DNA of 64,000 nucleotides from JASLDZ01 sp965199975 (GTDB taxonomy: Bacteria; Pseudomonadota; Alphaproteobacteria; Caulobacterales; Caulobacteraceae), in contig OZ241340.1 of NCBI GenBank assembly GCA_965199975.1, forward strand, positions 930,001 to 994,000, in the 5' to 3' direction. Under the pieces are notes generated by a model. It was given only the letters and a program-made list of their open reading frames with translations. It had not been told where the DNA came from and made no database searches. The first letter of the stretch is position 1, and every line of letters begins with the position of its first letter. The translations under genes and the position numbers were made by a program. This document shows positions 26,682 through 34,592 of this stretch, in pieces.

Positions 26682-27319
26682 GCGTGCGCTCCCGCCACTT
26701 CGGCCATGGCCTCGGCGATGTTCGAATAGGCGCCGCAGCGGCAGATGTTGCCGCTCATCCGCTCGCGCATTTCCATGTTGGTGGGCTGCATGGGGGCGGT
26801 GAGGTCCGCGGTGACGTGGCTGGGCACGCCGGCCGCGATCTCGCCCAGCACCGCCACCGCCGAGCAGATCTGGCCCGGCGTGCAATAGCCGCACTGGAAG
26901 CCGTCGTGCTTGACGAAGGCGGCCTGCATGGGATGCAGCGCGCCCGGCGTTCCCAGGCCTTCGATGGTGGTGACCTCGCTCCCGTCGTGCATCACCGCCA
27001 GGCTGAGGCACGAGTTGATACGCTTGCCGTCGGCGATCACCGTGCAGGCGCCGCACTGGCCGTGATCGCATCCCTTCTTCGTGCCGGTGAGCTGCAGATG
27101 CTCGCGCAGGGCGTCCAGGAGGGTGGTGCGGGTGTCGACCTCCAGCTCGCGTCGACGCCCGTTCACTTGCAGGGCGACGCGCAGGGTGTTGACGGGCGGC
27201 GGCGCGGTCTGCGCCTCCGCACCGAAGGGCGCCCCAGCGAGGGCGGCCGTGGCGGCGGTGACCGTCAGCAGGCCGCGGCGCGAGAGCTCCAGGTCGGTCT
27301 TGTCATCCACGGTCTGCAT
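26678..27319 (-). CDS. paoA: 2Fe-2S subunit of a PaoABC-like aldehyde oxidoreductase, Tat-exported
   Basis: A 213-aa iron-sulfur subunit with a twin-arginine signal (SRRGLLTVTAATAALAG, about 13-29), so the whole complex is expected in the periplasm. Eight cysteines bind two 2Fe-2S clusters: the plant-ferredoxin-like set CDHGQCGAC plus a later Cys, and the helical set CGYCTPGQ plus CRCGAY. It is the first gene of the operon, divergent from the gene at 27516. This arrangement (small, FAD, large subunit) matches E. coli paoABC. Confidence 0.92.
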   Translation of the reverse strand: MQTVDDKTDLELSRRGLLTVTAATAALAGAPFGAEAQTAPPPVNTLRVALQVNGRRRELEVDTRTTLLDALREHLQLTGTKKGCDHGQCGACTVIADGKRINSCLSLAVMHDGSEVTTIEGLGTPGALHPMQAAFVKHDGFQCGYCTPGQICSAVAVLGEIAAGVPSHVTADLTAPMQPTNMEMRERMSGNICRCGAYSNIAEAMAEVAGAHA

Positions 27320-27515
27320 CCCCGAACTTCGGCTGGCTCATGTGAGGGTGTATCGCGGCGCGCCATCGCCCCACGCCCGACAACCTAGAATGAGAACCGC
27401 CGGCAAACCATCCCGCGGGGCCGCGAAAGGCTGCGGGCGAGCCCCCATATACCCCCTTGCCCGCGTGGACGCTGGACGCTGGAGCGCAGGGCCTCTTGAA
27501 TAGACGGAGACGAGC

Positions 27516-27920
27516 ATGATCGACCAAGCGCATTCCACATTGCCGCGCGACGCCAAGGGCCCGCTGGCGCCGGCGCCGGCGCTGAAAGGCGATCTTCGGG
27601 CGGTGGCCGACGCGGTGGCCTCGTGGGGCGATGTCGCATCGACCACGCACTGGCACTTCGCCGACCAGAGCCGCGTCGACGGGATCGACTTCTACGTCGG
27701 CGCCGAAGAGCTCGGCCACCTCCACCTCGAGGGGTCGATCCACCTCGCCACCACGCCCGCGCTTCAAGCGGAACTCGTCGGCGAAGGTCTGGGGTCGCCG
27801 TTCCGCTACGCCAAGGGCTGGACGCAGGCGCGCGTGGCCGATCTGGGCGTCGCGGGGGCGGTCGCCATGTTCCGGCGCAACTACGATCGGCTGCGCTCAG
27901 GCTCGCATCTGGCCGCCTGA
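27516..27920 (+). CDS. Small DUF5519-like protein
   Basis: A 134-aa cytoplasmic protein with no signal or membrane segment. The core VDGIDFYVGAEELGHLHLEG, then SIHLATTPALQAELV and a GSPFRYAKGWTQAR ending, recalls the DUF5519 ('luciferase-like') family, in which a basic or polar compact domain of this size recurs; no light-producing function is implied. GGAG lies 6 bases before the ATG. It stands alone between paoA and the lacI-type gene. Confidence 0.65.
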   Translation: MIDQAHSTLPRDAKGPLAPAPALKGDLRAVADAVASWGDVASTTHWHFADQSRVDGIDFYVGAEELGHLHLEGSIHLATTPALQAELVGEGLGSPFRYAKGWTQARVADLGVAGAVAMFRRNYDRLRSGSHLAA

Positions 27921-28032
27921 CTACCGCCGGCGCCGTTGGATCTCACGGCGTTTGGCCGCAGGGGAGGCGGGACGGCGCCGGGCTAGGACGGCCGGGTCCT
28001 TCGTCCGGTGCAGCTGCGTGCCCCTCAAGCCA

Positions 28033-29046
28033 ATGACTCGTGCGGTGACGATGCGCGACGTCGCGGCGCGCGCGGGGGTGTCGATCAAGACGGTGTCGCG
28101 CGTCGTCAACGGCGAGCGCTACGTCGTAGAGGACGTGCGCGCGCGGGTCGCCGCGGCGGTGAATGCGTTGGGCTACAGCCCCAACGTGGCGGCGCGAGCG
28201 TTGGCGGGCCGCAACTCGTACCTGATCGGCCTGTTTTTCGACGATCCCGGGTCGGGCTACGCCGCGGACGTGCACATCGGCGCGCTCACCCGCTGTCGGG
28301 AGCGCGGATATCACCTCGTCGTCGAACGCGTGGACCTCGACTCGCCACGCCTGATGTCGGACCTGCGTGAGAGCGTGGGCGCCCTGCGCCTGGACGGGGC
28401 GATCCTGACCCCTCCGATCTGCGACCACCCGGGCGTGCTCGCAGCCTTCGAAGGCCTGGACGTTCAGATCGTGCGCATCGCGCCGGACATGGACCCGGAG
28501 CGATCGGCCTATGTCGGCATGGACGACCGCGCCGCAGCCTTCGAGATGACCTCGCACCTGGCCGAACTCGGCCATGTGCGGATCGGCTTCGTGCTTGGAC
28601 CAGCCTCGCACGGGGCGAGCCGGCGGCGGCTGCAGGGGCACCGCGAGGCCTTGGCCGCCCGTGGGCTGCATGCGGCGCCTGCGCTGGAGGCGCCGGGCGA
28701 CTTCTCGTTCCGCTCGGGCGTCGAGGCCGGCGCCCGCCTGCTCGCCCTTCCCGATCCGCCCACGGCGGTCTTCGCCAGCAACGACGACATGGCGCTGGGC
28801 GTCCTCTCCGTGGCGGCCCGGCTCGGCGTGCAAACGCCCGCGCAGCTCTCGGTCGCCGGCTTCGACGATACACCGAGCGCGCGGGTGGTGTGGCCGCAGC
28901 TCACCACCATCCGCCAGCCCAAGGGTGAGATGGCCGCGGCCGCCGTCGACCTGGCGATCGGCCGCCCCGCCTCCGGCGACGGCGCCGACCGGACGCTCGG
29001 GTTCACACTGATGCGCCGCGAGTCGACAGGCCCCGCGCCGAAGTAG
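28033..29046 (+). CDS. LacI-family transcriptional regulator
   Basis: A 337-aa LacI-type regulator: N-terminal helix-turn-helix MRDVAARAGVSIKTVSRVVN with the hinge-helix block NVAARALAGRNS, then a periplasmic-binding-like ligand domain (YLIGLFFDDPGSGY, DGAILTPP, FASNDDMALGV, SVAGFDDTPSARVVWP). Such proteins bind palindromes and respond to sugars. Two palindromic sites of the LacI type lie downstream, before the TonB-dependent receptor gene. An internal ATG at 28051 is an alternative start. Confidence 0.93.
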   Translation: MTRAVTMRDVAARAGVSIKTVSRVVNGERYVVEDVRARVAAAVNALGYSPNVAARALAGRNSYLIGLFFDDPGSGYAADVHIGALTRCRERGYHLVVERVDLDSPRLMSDLRESVGALRLDGAILTPPICDHPGVLAAFEGLDVQIVRIAPDMDPERSAYVGMDDRAAAFEMTSHLAELGHVRIGFVLGPASHGASRRRLQGHREALAARGLHAAPALEAPGDFSFRSGVEAGARLLALPDPPTAVFASNDDMALGVLSVAARLGVQTPAQLSVAGFDDTPSARVVWPQLTTIRQPKGEMAAAAVDLAIGRPASGDGADRTLGFTLMRRESTGPAPK

Positions 29047-29102
29047 AGCGAGGATGGCGGGGAGGCTCGGGAGCCCGGATCGCCAGGTGGCGGCGCGTCA
29101 TC

Positions 29103-29116
29103 CGACAACGATGTCA
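29103..29116 (+). promoter_or_regulatory. Candidate LacI-type operator, distal copy
   Basis: CGACAACGATGTCA has the GACA-N4-TGTC inverted repeat with a central CG, the usual form of LacI-family operators. A near-identical copy lies 130 bp downstream, between the lacI-type gene and the receptor gene. Assignment to this regulator is inferred from position and symmetry. Confidence 0.55.
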
Positions 29117-29232
29117 TATGACCTCTGGCGTTTTCGCTACCCGCAAGTGGTCGGCCTCAGCGGGGAGCACCCAGGCCGTAGCGGGAAGGACACACTCCTT
29201 GCGCTCGCCCATCCGGCCGCCGCGAGATGGCT

Positions 29233-29246
29233 AGACAACGCTGTCA
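29233..29246 (+). promoter_or_regulatory. Candidate LacI-type operator, proximal copy
   Basis: AGACAACGCTGTCA repeats the GACAACG-N-TGTCA core, 61 bp before the receptor start codon, so a bound repressor would block the promoter. With the distal copy it could allow looping. The match (12 of 14 bases, the same central CG) is better than expected for an incidental repeat in a 261-bp gap. Confidence 0.6.
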
Positions 29247-29307
29247 GGCGAGATTACCGCTCGATCACATAACGTTCATAAGAAGACCGATCTTAGAGGG
29301 GAATGCC

Positions 29308-31752
29308 ATGAAGAGGTTGTTCGTGGGCGCATCGGCGTCCGCGCTGGTGTTGGCGCTCGCCTGCACTGCGGCGAATGCGGCGGATATGGCGCAGGCCGGG
29401 GCTGCGCCGGGGGGGCCGCAGGTGCCGCCGTCCACCTCCGCGAACGCGCCCAACAACGTGGCCGGCTCGAACGTGATCCAGGACATCGTGGTCACCGCCA
29501 CCAAGCGCGCCACCAACTTGCAGACCACGCCCATCGCCGTCTCCGCCTTCAGCCAGGCGACGTTGAACGAGAACAAGATCAAGGACGTCACCCAGCTCGC
29601 GGCCTTCGTGCCCTCGCTGGAGTTCGCCCAGCAGGGCGACCAGTCGGCGATCCTGCTCACCTTGCGCGGCATCGGCAACGACTCCGCGTATACGGAAGTC
29701 GCCGACCCGGAAGTCGCCATCTACGTGGACGGCATCTATTCTCCGCGCGCCCAGGGCGCCTCGGTCCTGCTGTACGACCTCGACCGGGTGGAAGTGCTGC
29801 GGGGCCCGCAGGGCACGCTGTTCGGCCGCAACGCCACCGTCGGCGCCATCAGCCTCGTCACCGCAAAGCCCAACTTCGGCGGCTTCAGCGGCAACGCCGA
29901 GATCACCGCCGGCGACTACAACGCCTTCGGCTCCAGGTTCGCCGTCAACATCCCGATCAGCGACACGCTGGCCGCCCGCATCGCCTTCATCAGCGAGCGT
30001 CATGACGGCTACATCGACTACCAGCCCGCACCACAGGTCGCCGGGGTGAACCAGTCGGTCTACGTCACCAACGGGCCGAAATACTATTCGCAGGACGAGC
30101 GCTCCGGACGTCTGTCGCTGCGCTGGAAGCCCGACGAGAAGTTCGAGTGGAACATCAACGCCGAGCTGTTCAAGGACAACGGCAACCCGATCCTGCAGCT
30201 GCCGCAGGAAGGTTTCCAGCGAGCGGGTCAGCCGTTCTGGTCGGCCCAGATCGACTCGGCTCCGGAACAAGACCGTTATTCGATCAACATCCGCTCGCAG
30301 ATGGACTACCAGTTCAACGAAGACTACGCGGTCAGCTACATCGCCGGCGCGGGTCGCATCGGCGGCTCGACGACGGTCGACTCAGACGCCGGCATCCAGC
30401 CGCCCGTCACCAACGCCGCCGGCGTGGTCACGGGTCCGCAGGCGGCGTTCGACCAGAACGAGACGGTGTACTCGCGCTACGACAGCTACAGCCACGAACT
30501 GCAGTTGAAATCGCCGGGCCATCACTTCATCGACTGGATCATCGGCGGCTACTACGGCCACGAGACCAATGCGATCCGCTTCGACGTCGACCAGCGCGAC
30601 GGTTACAGGCTGGGGCCGGAGAACTTCACCGGAAGCTTCATTCAGGCCGACCGCTCGGTCGAATCCAAGGCGGCCTACAGCCAGGCGACGTTGAACTACA
30701 CCTCCTGGCTGCGCTTCACCGGCGGCCTGCGCTACACCGACGACACCAAGCAGGACGTCGGCGGGCGCAACGTCACCTTCGGCGGCTGCCCGGGCGGCAT
30801 CCCGCCGGCGGGCGCCACGCAGGTCTCCTGCAACGGCTTGTTCGGACGCAACCAGAACCTGACCGCAGACGCTCTGGTGGCGTTGCTGCCCGGCTTCGCC
30901 ATTTCTCCCAACGACACCAAGGGCTCCTGGGACAAGCTCACCTACCTAGCCCGCGTCGACGCCGACCTGACGCACGACCTGTTCGGTTACCTCAGCGCCA
31001 GTTCCGGCTTCAAGTCGGGCAATATCGAGGACGGCGGCCTGCTCGCCAACCCCGAGACGCTGACCAACTATGAGGTAGGTTTGAAGTGGAAATTCCTGGG
31101 TGGAAGAGCAACTTTGAACAGTGCTTTCTACTATGAGGATTTCAAGGGATATCAAATCAATCAGGTCAACAACGTCCGTGACGCAAACAATAACGTGATC
31201 GCCAGCCAAATTGTCACTGAAAACGCTCAAGGTGCGACCGCCTACGGCCTCGAACTCGAGTTGAACGCCAACATCACGCCGCACGACCGCATTCAGGCCG
31301 CGGCATCGTTCCAGAACACCGAGCTCGACCATCTGCTCGACGTCGATCAGCGCTTCTTCAACGTCGCCGACCTGACGAAGCAGATCGACTTGAAGGGCAA
31401 CCAGTTGCCGCACGCGCCGCACGCCTTCGGCACGATCAGCTACGAGCACGACTTCCCGCTGGCCAACGGCGCCACCATCACGCCGCGCGCCACGGTGCAT
31501 TTCGAGACCAAGAGCTACCTGACCATCTTCAACGCCGGTGAGCCGGACAGCCAGAGCGCCTACACCCGCTCCGACTTCGCGGTCCGCTACCAGCCCGACG
31601 GCAAGAAGTGGCTGGCCGAGGTCTACGTCCAGAACCTCGAGGATGCGCTGATCCGCACCAGCTCGGGCGGGCGCAGCCCCACCCAGCCGATCTTCACGTC
31701 CAACTACCAGCCGCCGCGCACCTTCGGCGGCCGGGTCAGCGTCAACTTCTAG
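29308..31752 (+). CDS. TonB-dependent receptor
   Basis: An 814-aa outer-membrane receptor: signal peptide (cleavage about residue 24, AANA), TonB box DIVVTAT at 59-65, a plug domain (LRGIGNDS, YVDGIYSPR, EVLRGPQGTLFGRNATVGAI) and a 22-strand-type barrel ending in the terminal aromatic residue (SVNF). No Cys-rich or FecA-type signalling extension is seen. It imports a large substrate using ExbBD-TonB energy. Flanked by the LacI regulator and the GH30 gene, it is likelier a glycan than a siderophore receptor. Bases about 31070-31240 are much less GC-rich than the rest. Confidence 0.93.
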   Translation: MKRLFVGASASALVLALACTAANAADMAQAGAAPGGPQVPPSTSANAPNNVAGSNVIQDIVVTATKRATNLQTTPIAVSAFSQATLNENKIKDVTQLAAFVPSLEFAQQGDQSAILLTLRGIGNDSAYTEVADPEVAIYVDGIYSPRAQGASVLLYDLDRVEVLRGPQGTLFGRNATVGAISLVTAKPNFGGFSGNAEITAGDYNAFGSRFAVNIPISDTLAARIAFISERHDGYIDYQPAPQVAGVNQSVYVTNGPKYYSQDERSGRLSLRWKPDEKFEWNINAELFKDNGNPILQLPQEGFQRAGQPFWSAQIDSAPEQDRYSINIRSQMDYQFNEDYAVSYIAGAGRIGGSTTVDSDAGIQPPVTNAAGVVTGPQAAFDQNETVYSRYDSYSHELQLKSPGHHFIDWIIGGYYGHETNAIRFDVDQRDGYRLGPENFTGSFIQADRSVESKAAYSQATLNYTSWLRFTGGLRYTDDTKQDVGGRNVTFGGCPGGIPPAGATQVSCNGLFGRNQNLTADALVALLPGFAISPNDTKGSWDKLTYLARVDADLTHDLFGYLSASSGFKSGNIEDGGLLANPETLTNYEVGLKWKFLGGRATLNSAFYYEDFKGYQINQVNNVRDANNNVIASQIVTENAQGATAYGLELELNANITPHDRIQAAASFQNTELDHLLDVDQRFFNVADLTKQIDLKGNQLPHAPHAFGTISYEHDFPLANGATITPRATVHFETKSYLTIFNAGEPDSQSAYTRSDFAVRYQPDGKKWLAEVYVQNLEDALIRTSSGGRSPTQPIFTSNYQPPRTFGGRVSVNF

Positions 31753-31767
31753 GGACGCGTCGGTGCG

Positions 31768-31801
31768 GCGCGGCGGTCCGGGCGTCCCCGGATCGCCGCG
31801 C
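31768..31801 (+). terminator. Strong hairpin after the receptor gene
   Basis: GCGCGGCG (31768-31775) pairs with CGCCGCGC (31794-31801), continued by a G-T pair and TCCGGG/CCCGGA around the loop CGTC: a 15-bp stem beginning 15 bases after the stop codon. There is no U-run, so it may be a factor-dependent terminator or an attenuator/mRNA-stability element setting receptor above glycosidase expression. Confidence 0.55.
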
Positions 31802-31893
31802 CTGTCACAGGGCGGGCGTCGATGTCGGCTCGCCCCAGCGAGGCTGATCGTCGCCCGTCCCAGCTCTCCTGCAAACGCCCAGCGGAGGTTCCC

Positions 31894-33300
31894 ATGACCG
31901 CCACCCGACGCGATCTCATGCTGTCCGGCGCAGCCGTCGCCACAGCGGTGCTCTCGCCGGTCCCTGGGGCGCTTGCGGGGGAGGCGTCGGCGATCTCGGG
32001 CTTCGTCACCAGCGCCGCGGGAGCCCGGTTCCAGACGCTTGCGCCCGTACCCTGGAGGGGAGGCGGGGGCGAGGGCGACCTCCTGGTCAATACGCGGAAC
32101 GCGCGCCAGGAGGTGCTGGGCTTCGGCGCCGCCTTCACAGAGGGCGCCTGCACCATCCTGGCCGCCATGCCCCCGGGTGCGCGCGCGGCCCTGTTGCGCG
32201 AACTCTACGGCCCCTCGGGGCTCGACCTGTCCATGGCGCGGGCCTGCATCGGCGCCAGCGACTACTCGACCCACCTGTTCTCCTACGACGACGGCGCCGC
32301 CGATCCCGCGTTGTCGCGCTTCTCCATCGCGCCCGACCGGCCCGCGGTGGTTCCGGTGCTGCAGGAACTGCGTCGCACGCGGCCCGACCTGTTCCTGTTC
32401 GCCTCGCCCTGGAGCCCGCCCGGCTGGATGAAGTACGGCGGCTCGATGCTGGGCGGCTCGATCCGGCCGGAGACGCTGCCGATCTACGCCCGCTACATCG
32501 GCAAGTATCTGGACGCCTACGCGGCCGAGGGCCTGCCCATCCGCGCGGTCACCGTGCAGAACGAGATCGACGCCGACCAGGGCGGGCGCATGCCAGCCGC
32601 AGCCTGGCCGCAGGAGACCGACAGCCTCTACATGGCCAGCCATCTGGGCCCCGAGCTCGCGCGGCGAGGCGGGCGGACCAAGCTGTGGATGCTCGACCAC
32701 AACTACAACCTCGCCGGCCGGGTGCTGGACCAGCTGGCCGATCCCAAGGTGAACGCGGTGGTCGATGCGGTGGCGTGGCACGGCTATGTCGGCCAGCCCG
32801 GCGCCATGACGCGCGTGCACGACGCCTATCCCGACAAGGGCGCCCACTGGACCGAGGGCGGCGCCATGTACGACGACCCGGACTACCTCACCGGCTGGAC
32901 CAAGTGGGCGCAGACCATCGCCGGGGTGCTGAACAACCGCGCGCAGAGCTTCACCGTGTGGAACGTGGCGCTCGACGAGCGTGGGCGGCCCAATATCGGC
33001 CCCTTCACCTGCGGCGGCCTGGTCACCGTGCGCTCGCGCGATCACGCGGTGGTCCGCACGGGCCTCTACTACGCGCTCGGCCACTATGCGCGCGCCTTGC
33101 GACGCGGCGACCACGTGCTGTCGACGCGCGTTTCGGTTCCGGGCCTGACCGGCATCGCCGCGTCGGGGGCCGGCGGCCGTGTCTCGCTCGTCGTGGCGAA
33201 CGCCGGCGAAGCGCGCACCGTGCGCCTCTCGGCGGCGAACCGTCAGGCCTCCCTGACCTTGCCTGCGGATTCGGTCTCGACCTTCGAGTGGCGCATCTAG
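31894..33300 (+). CDS. Tat-exported glycoside hydrolase family 30
   Basis: A 468-aa GH30 enzyme. The N-terminus has a twin-arginine signal (TRRDLMLSGAAVATAVL). The (beta/alpha)8 core shows GFGAAFTEGA, ASPWSPPGWMKYGGSMLGGS, the acid/base VQNEID (Glu224) and the nucleophile HWTEGG (Glu321), followed by a C-terminal beta domain. GH30 includes glucosylceramidases and beta-1,6-glucanases; the SPPGWMK..GSM pattern fits those subfamilies more than the xylanases. NEID replaces the common NEP, but the Glu is intact. Ribosome-binding site GGAGG is 5 bases before the ATG. It likely trims glycans taken up by the adjacent receptor. Confidence 0.9.
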   Translation: MTATRRDLMLSGAAVATAVLSPVPGALAGEASAISGFVTSAAGARFQTLAPVPWRGGGGEGDLLVNTRNARQEVLGFGAAFTEGACTILAAMPPGARAALLRELYGPSGLDLSMARACIGASDYSTHLFSYDDGAADPALSRFSIAPDRPAVVPVLQELRRTRPDLFLFASPWSPPGWMKYGGSMLGGSIRPETLPIYARYIGKYLDAYAAEGLPIRAVTVQNEIDADQGGRMPAAAWPQETDSLYMASHLGPELARRGGRTKLWMLDHNYNLAGRVLDQLADPKVNAVVDAVAWHGYVGQPGAMTRVHDAYPDKGAHWTEGGAMYDDPDYLTGWTKWAQTIAGVLNNRAQSFTVWNVALDERGRPNIGPFTCGGLVTVRSRDHAVVRTGLYYALGHYARALRRGDHVLSTRVSVPGLTGIAASGAGGRVSLVVANAGEARTVRLSAANRQASLTLPADSVSTFEWRI

Positions 33301-33393
33301 CGGGCGCCGCCCGCGGGTCCGCCGCGACGCCGATGCGTGGCAAGGCGCGCCGCCTGGGCTATGGCCGGGCGATCGCGTACCCGGAAAGCTGAC

Positions 33394-33936
33394 GTGCCCG
33401 CCTCACCCCCTCCCGACATGGCCCCCGAGCTCGGCGGCCTCGGCGACCTGCGCGCCGACTATCTGGCGGCCATGCGCCTCGTGCCGGGGCCGATCGCCAT
33501 CGTGGCGGCCGCCGTCGCGGCCGGCGACCGCACGGGCATGGCCGCCACCGCCTGGAACTCGCTGTCGGCCGATCCGCCCACCCTCCTGGCCTGCGTCAAC
33601 CGCAGCACGAGCGTCTACGCCATGGTCGAGCAGGCCCAGGCGTTCAGCGTCAACCTCTTGGCCTCCGACCACCCGGAGACGGTGGCGATCTTCTCGGCCA
33701 AGCGCGGGCTCAGCGGCGCGGCGCGCTTCCTGCCGGGCCTGTGGGAGGACGGGGCGCTCGGACAGCCGCGCTTGAAGAGCGCCATCGCCTCCTTCGCCTG
33801 TCGCCTGCAGCAGACGCACGAGCATGGATCCCACGTCGTCTTCATCGGCGAGGTGGCGCAGATCGCACGCCGCCGCGACGCCGACGCGGCGCTGCTCTAT
33901 CTGGACGGCGCCTTCGCGCTCGCGCGGGCGCTCTGA
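33394..33936 (+). CDS. Flavin reductase-like FMN-binding protein
   Basis: About 180 aa of the flavin reductase (FMN-binding split barrel) family: RLVPGPIAIVAAAVAAGDRTGMAATAWNSLSADPPTLLACVN, broken as the strand-loop patterns GMAATAWNSLSADPPTLL and FSVNLLASDHPETVAIFS, ending HVVFIGEVAQI. These proteins supply reduced flavin to a monooxygenase or reduce small substrates. I favour the GTG at 33394 (GGAAAG 5 bases upstream); ATGs at 33361 and 33418 are possible. The neighbour heme oxygenase needs electrons, but pairing with it is only a guess. Confidence 0.78.
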   Translation: MPASPPPDMAPELGGLGDLRADYLAAMRLVPGPIAIVAAAVAAGDRTGMAATAWNSLSADPPTLLACVNRSTSVYAMVEQAQAFSVNLLASDHPETVAIFSAKRGLSGAARFLPGLWEDGALGQPRLKSAIASFACRLQQTHEHGSHVVFIGEVAQIARRRDADAALLYLDGAFALARAL

Positions 33937-33983
33937 AAAGGGGGGCGTGTTGGCGCCTCGGCGCGGGTCCGTCAGGATGGCGC

Positions 33984-34592
33984 ATGCCCCAGTCTCTGAC
34001 GTCGCGCCTGCGGGCCGAAACCCAGGAAGCGCACCAGCGGCTCGAGGACGGCCTGGCGCTGCTGGAGCCGCCGCTGTCGCAGGCGCGCTTCACACACGCG
34101 CTGGGTCGCTTCCACGGCTTCCACGCCGTGTGGGAGCCCGCCATCGCCGGGCTGGACGACGTCGCGCCGGTGTTCGCCGGCCGCAGCCGTCTCGCGCACC
34201 TGCGCCGCGATCTGGCGGCCTTGGGTGTTGACGAAAAGGCGCTCGCCCGCGCGCCGGTATGCGCCGCCGCAGCGGGGCTGGCGGCGGACGCGGCGACGGC
34301 GTTCGGCTCGCTCTACGTGCTCGAAGGCTCCACCCTCGGCGGCCAGCTGATCGCCCGCGCCCTGCAGGGTGCGGCGTGGCTGCCACCAGGGGGCCTCGGC
34401 TACTTCAGCCCCTACGGCGCCGAGACGGGCGCCATGTGGCGGACGCTGCGGGACAGGCTCGACGCTGTGGCTGGTCCCGACCAGGATCGCGTGCTGGCCG
34501 GCGCCGAGCACACCTTCTCGATCCTGCACGACTGGGTCGCAGCGCCGCTGGAACCCGCCGCCTCAGCCGGTCCCTCGGCGCTCGCCGGCTGA
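33984..34592 (+). CDS. bphO: Biliverdin-producing heme oxygenase
   Basis: A 202-aa heme oxygenase. His17 in ETQEAHQRLED is the proximal heme ligand; GSLYVLEGSTLGGQLI is the distal-helix signature. It opens heme to biliverdin, the chromophore of bacteriophytochromes. The bphP gene lies on the opposite strand, and the two coding regions overlap at their 3' ends by 30 bp, so the chromophore maker and the photoreceptor are adjacent. The ATG at 33984 starts MPQSLTSRLRAET, the usual beginning. Confidence 0.92.
   Translation: MPQSLTSRLRAETQEAHQRLEDGLALLEPPLSQARFTHALGRFHGFHAVWEPAIAGLDDVAPVFAGRSRLAHLRRDLAALGVDEKALARAPVCAAAAGLAADAATAFGSLYVLEGSTLGGQLIARALQGAAWLPPGGLGYFSPYGAETGAMWRTLRDRLDAVAGPDQDRVLAGAEHTFSILHDWVAAPLEPAASAGPSALAG

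Noticed and set aside
27470..27484. Direct repeat GACGCTG GACGCTG before the DUF5519-like gene
   Set aside because: Too short and close to the ribosome-binding region; likely chance.
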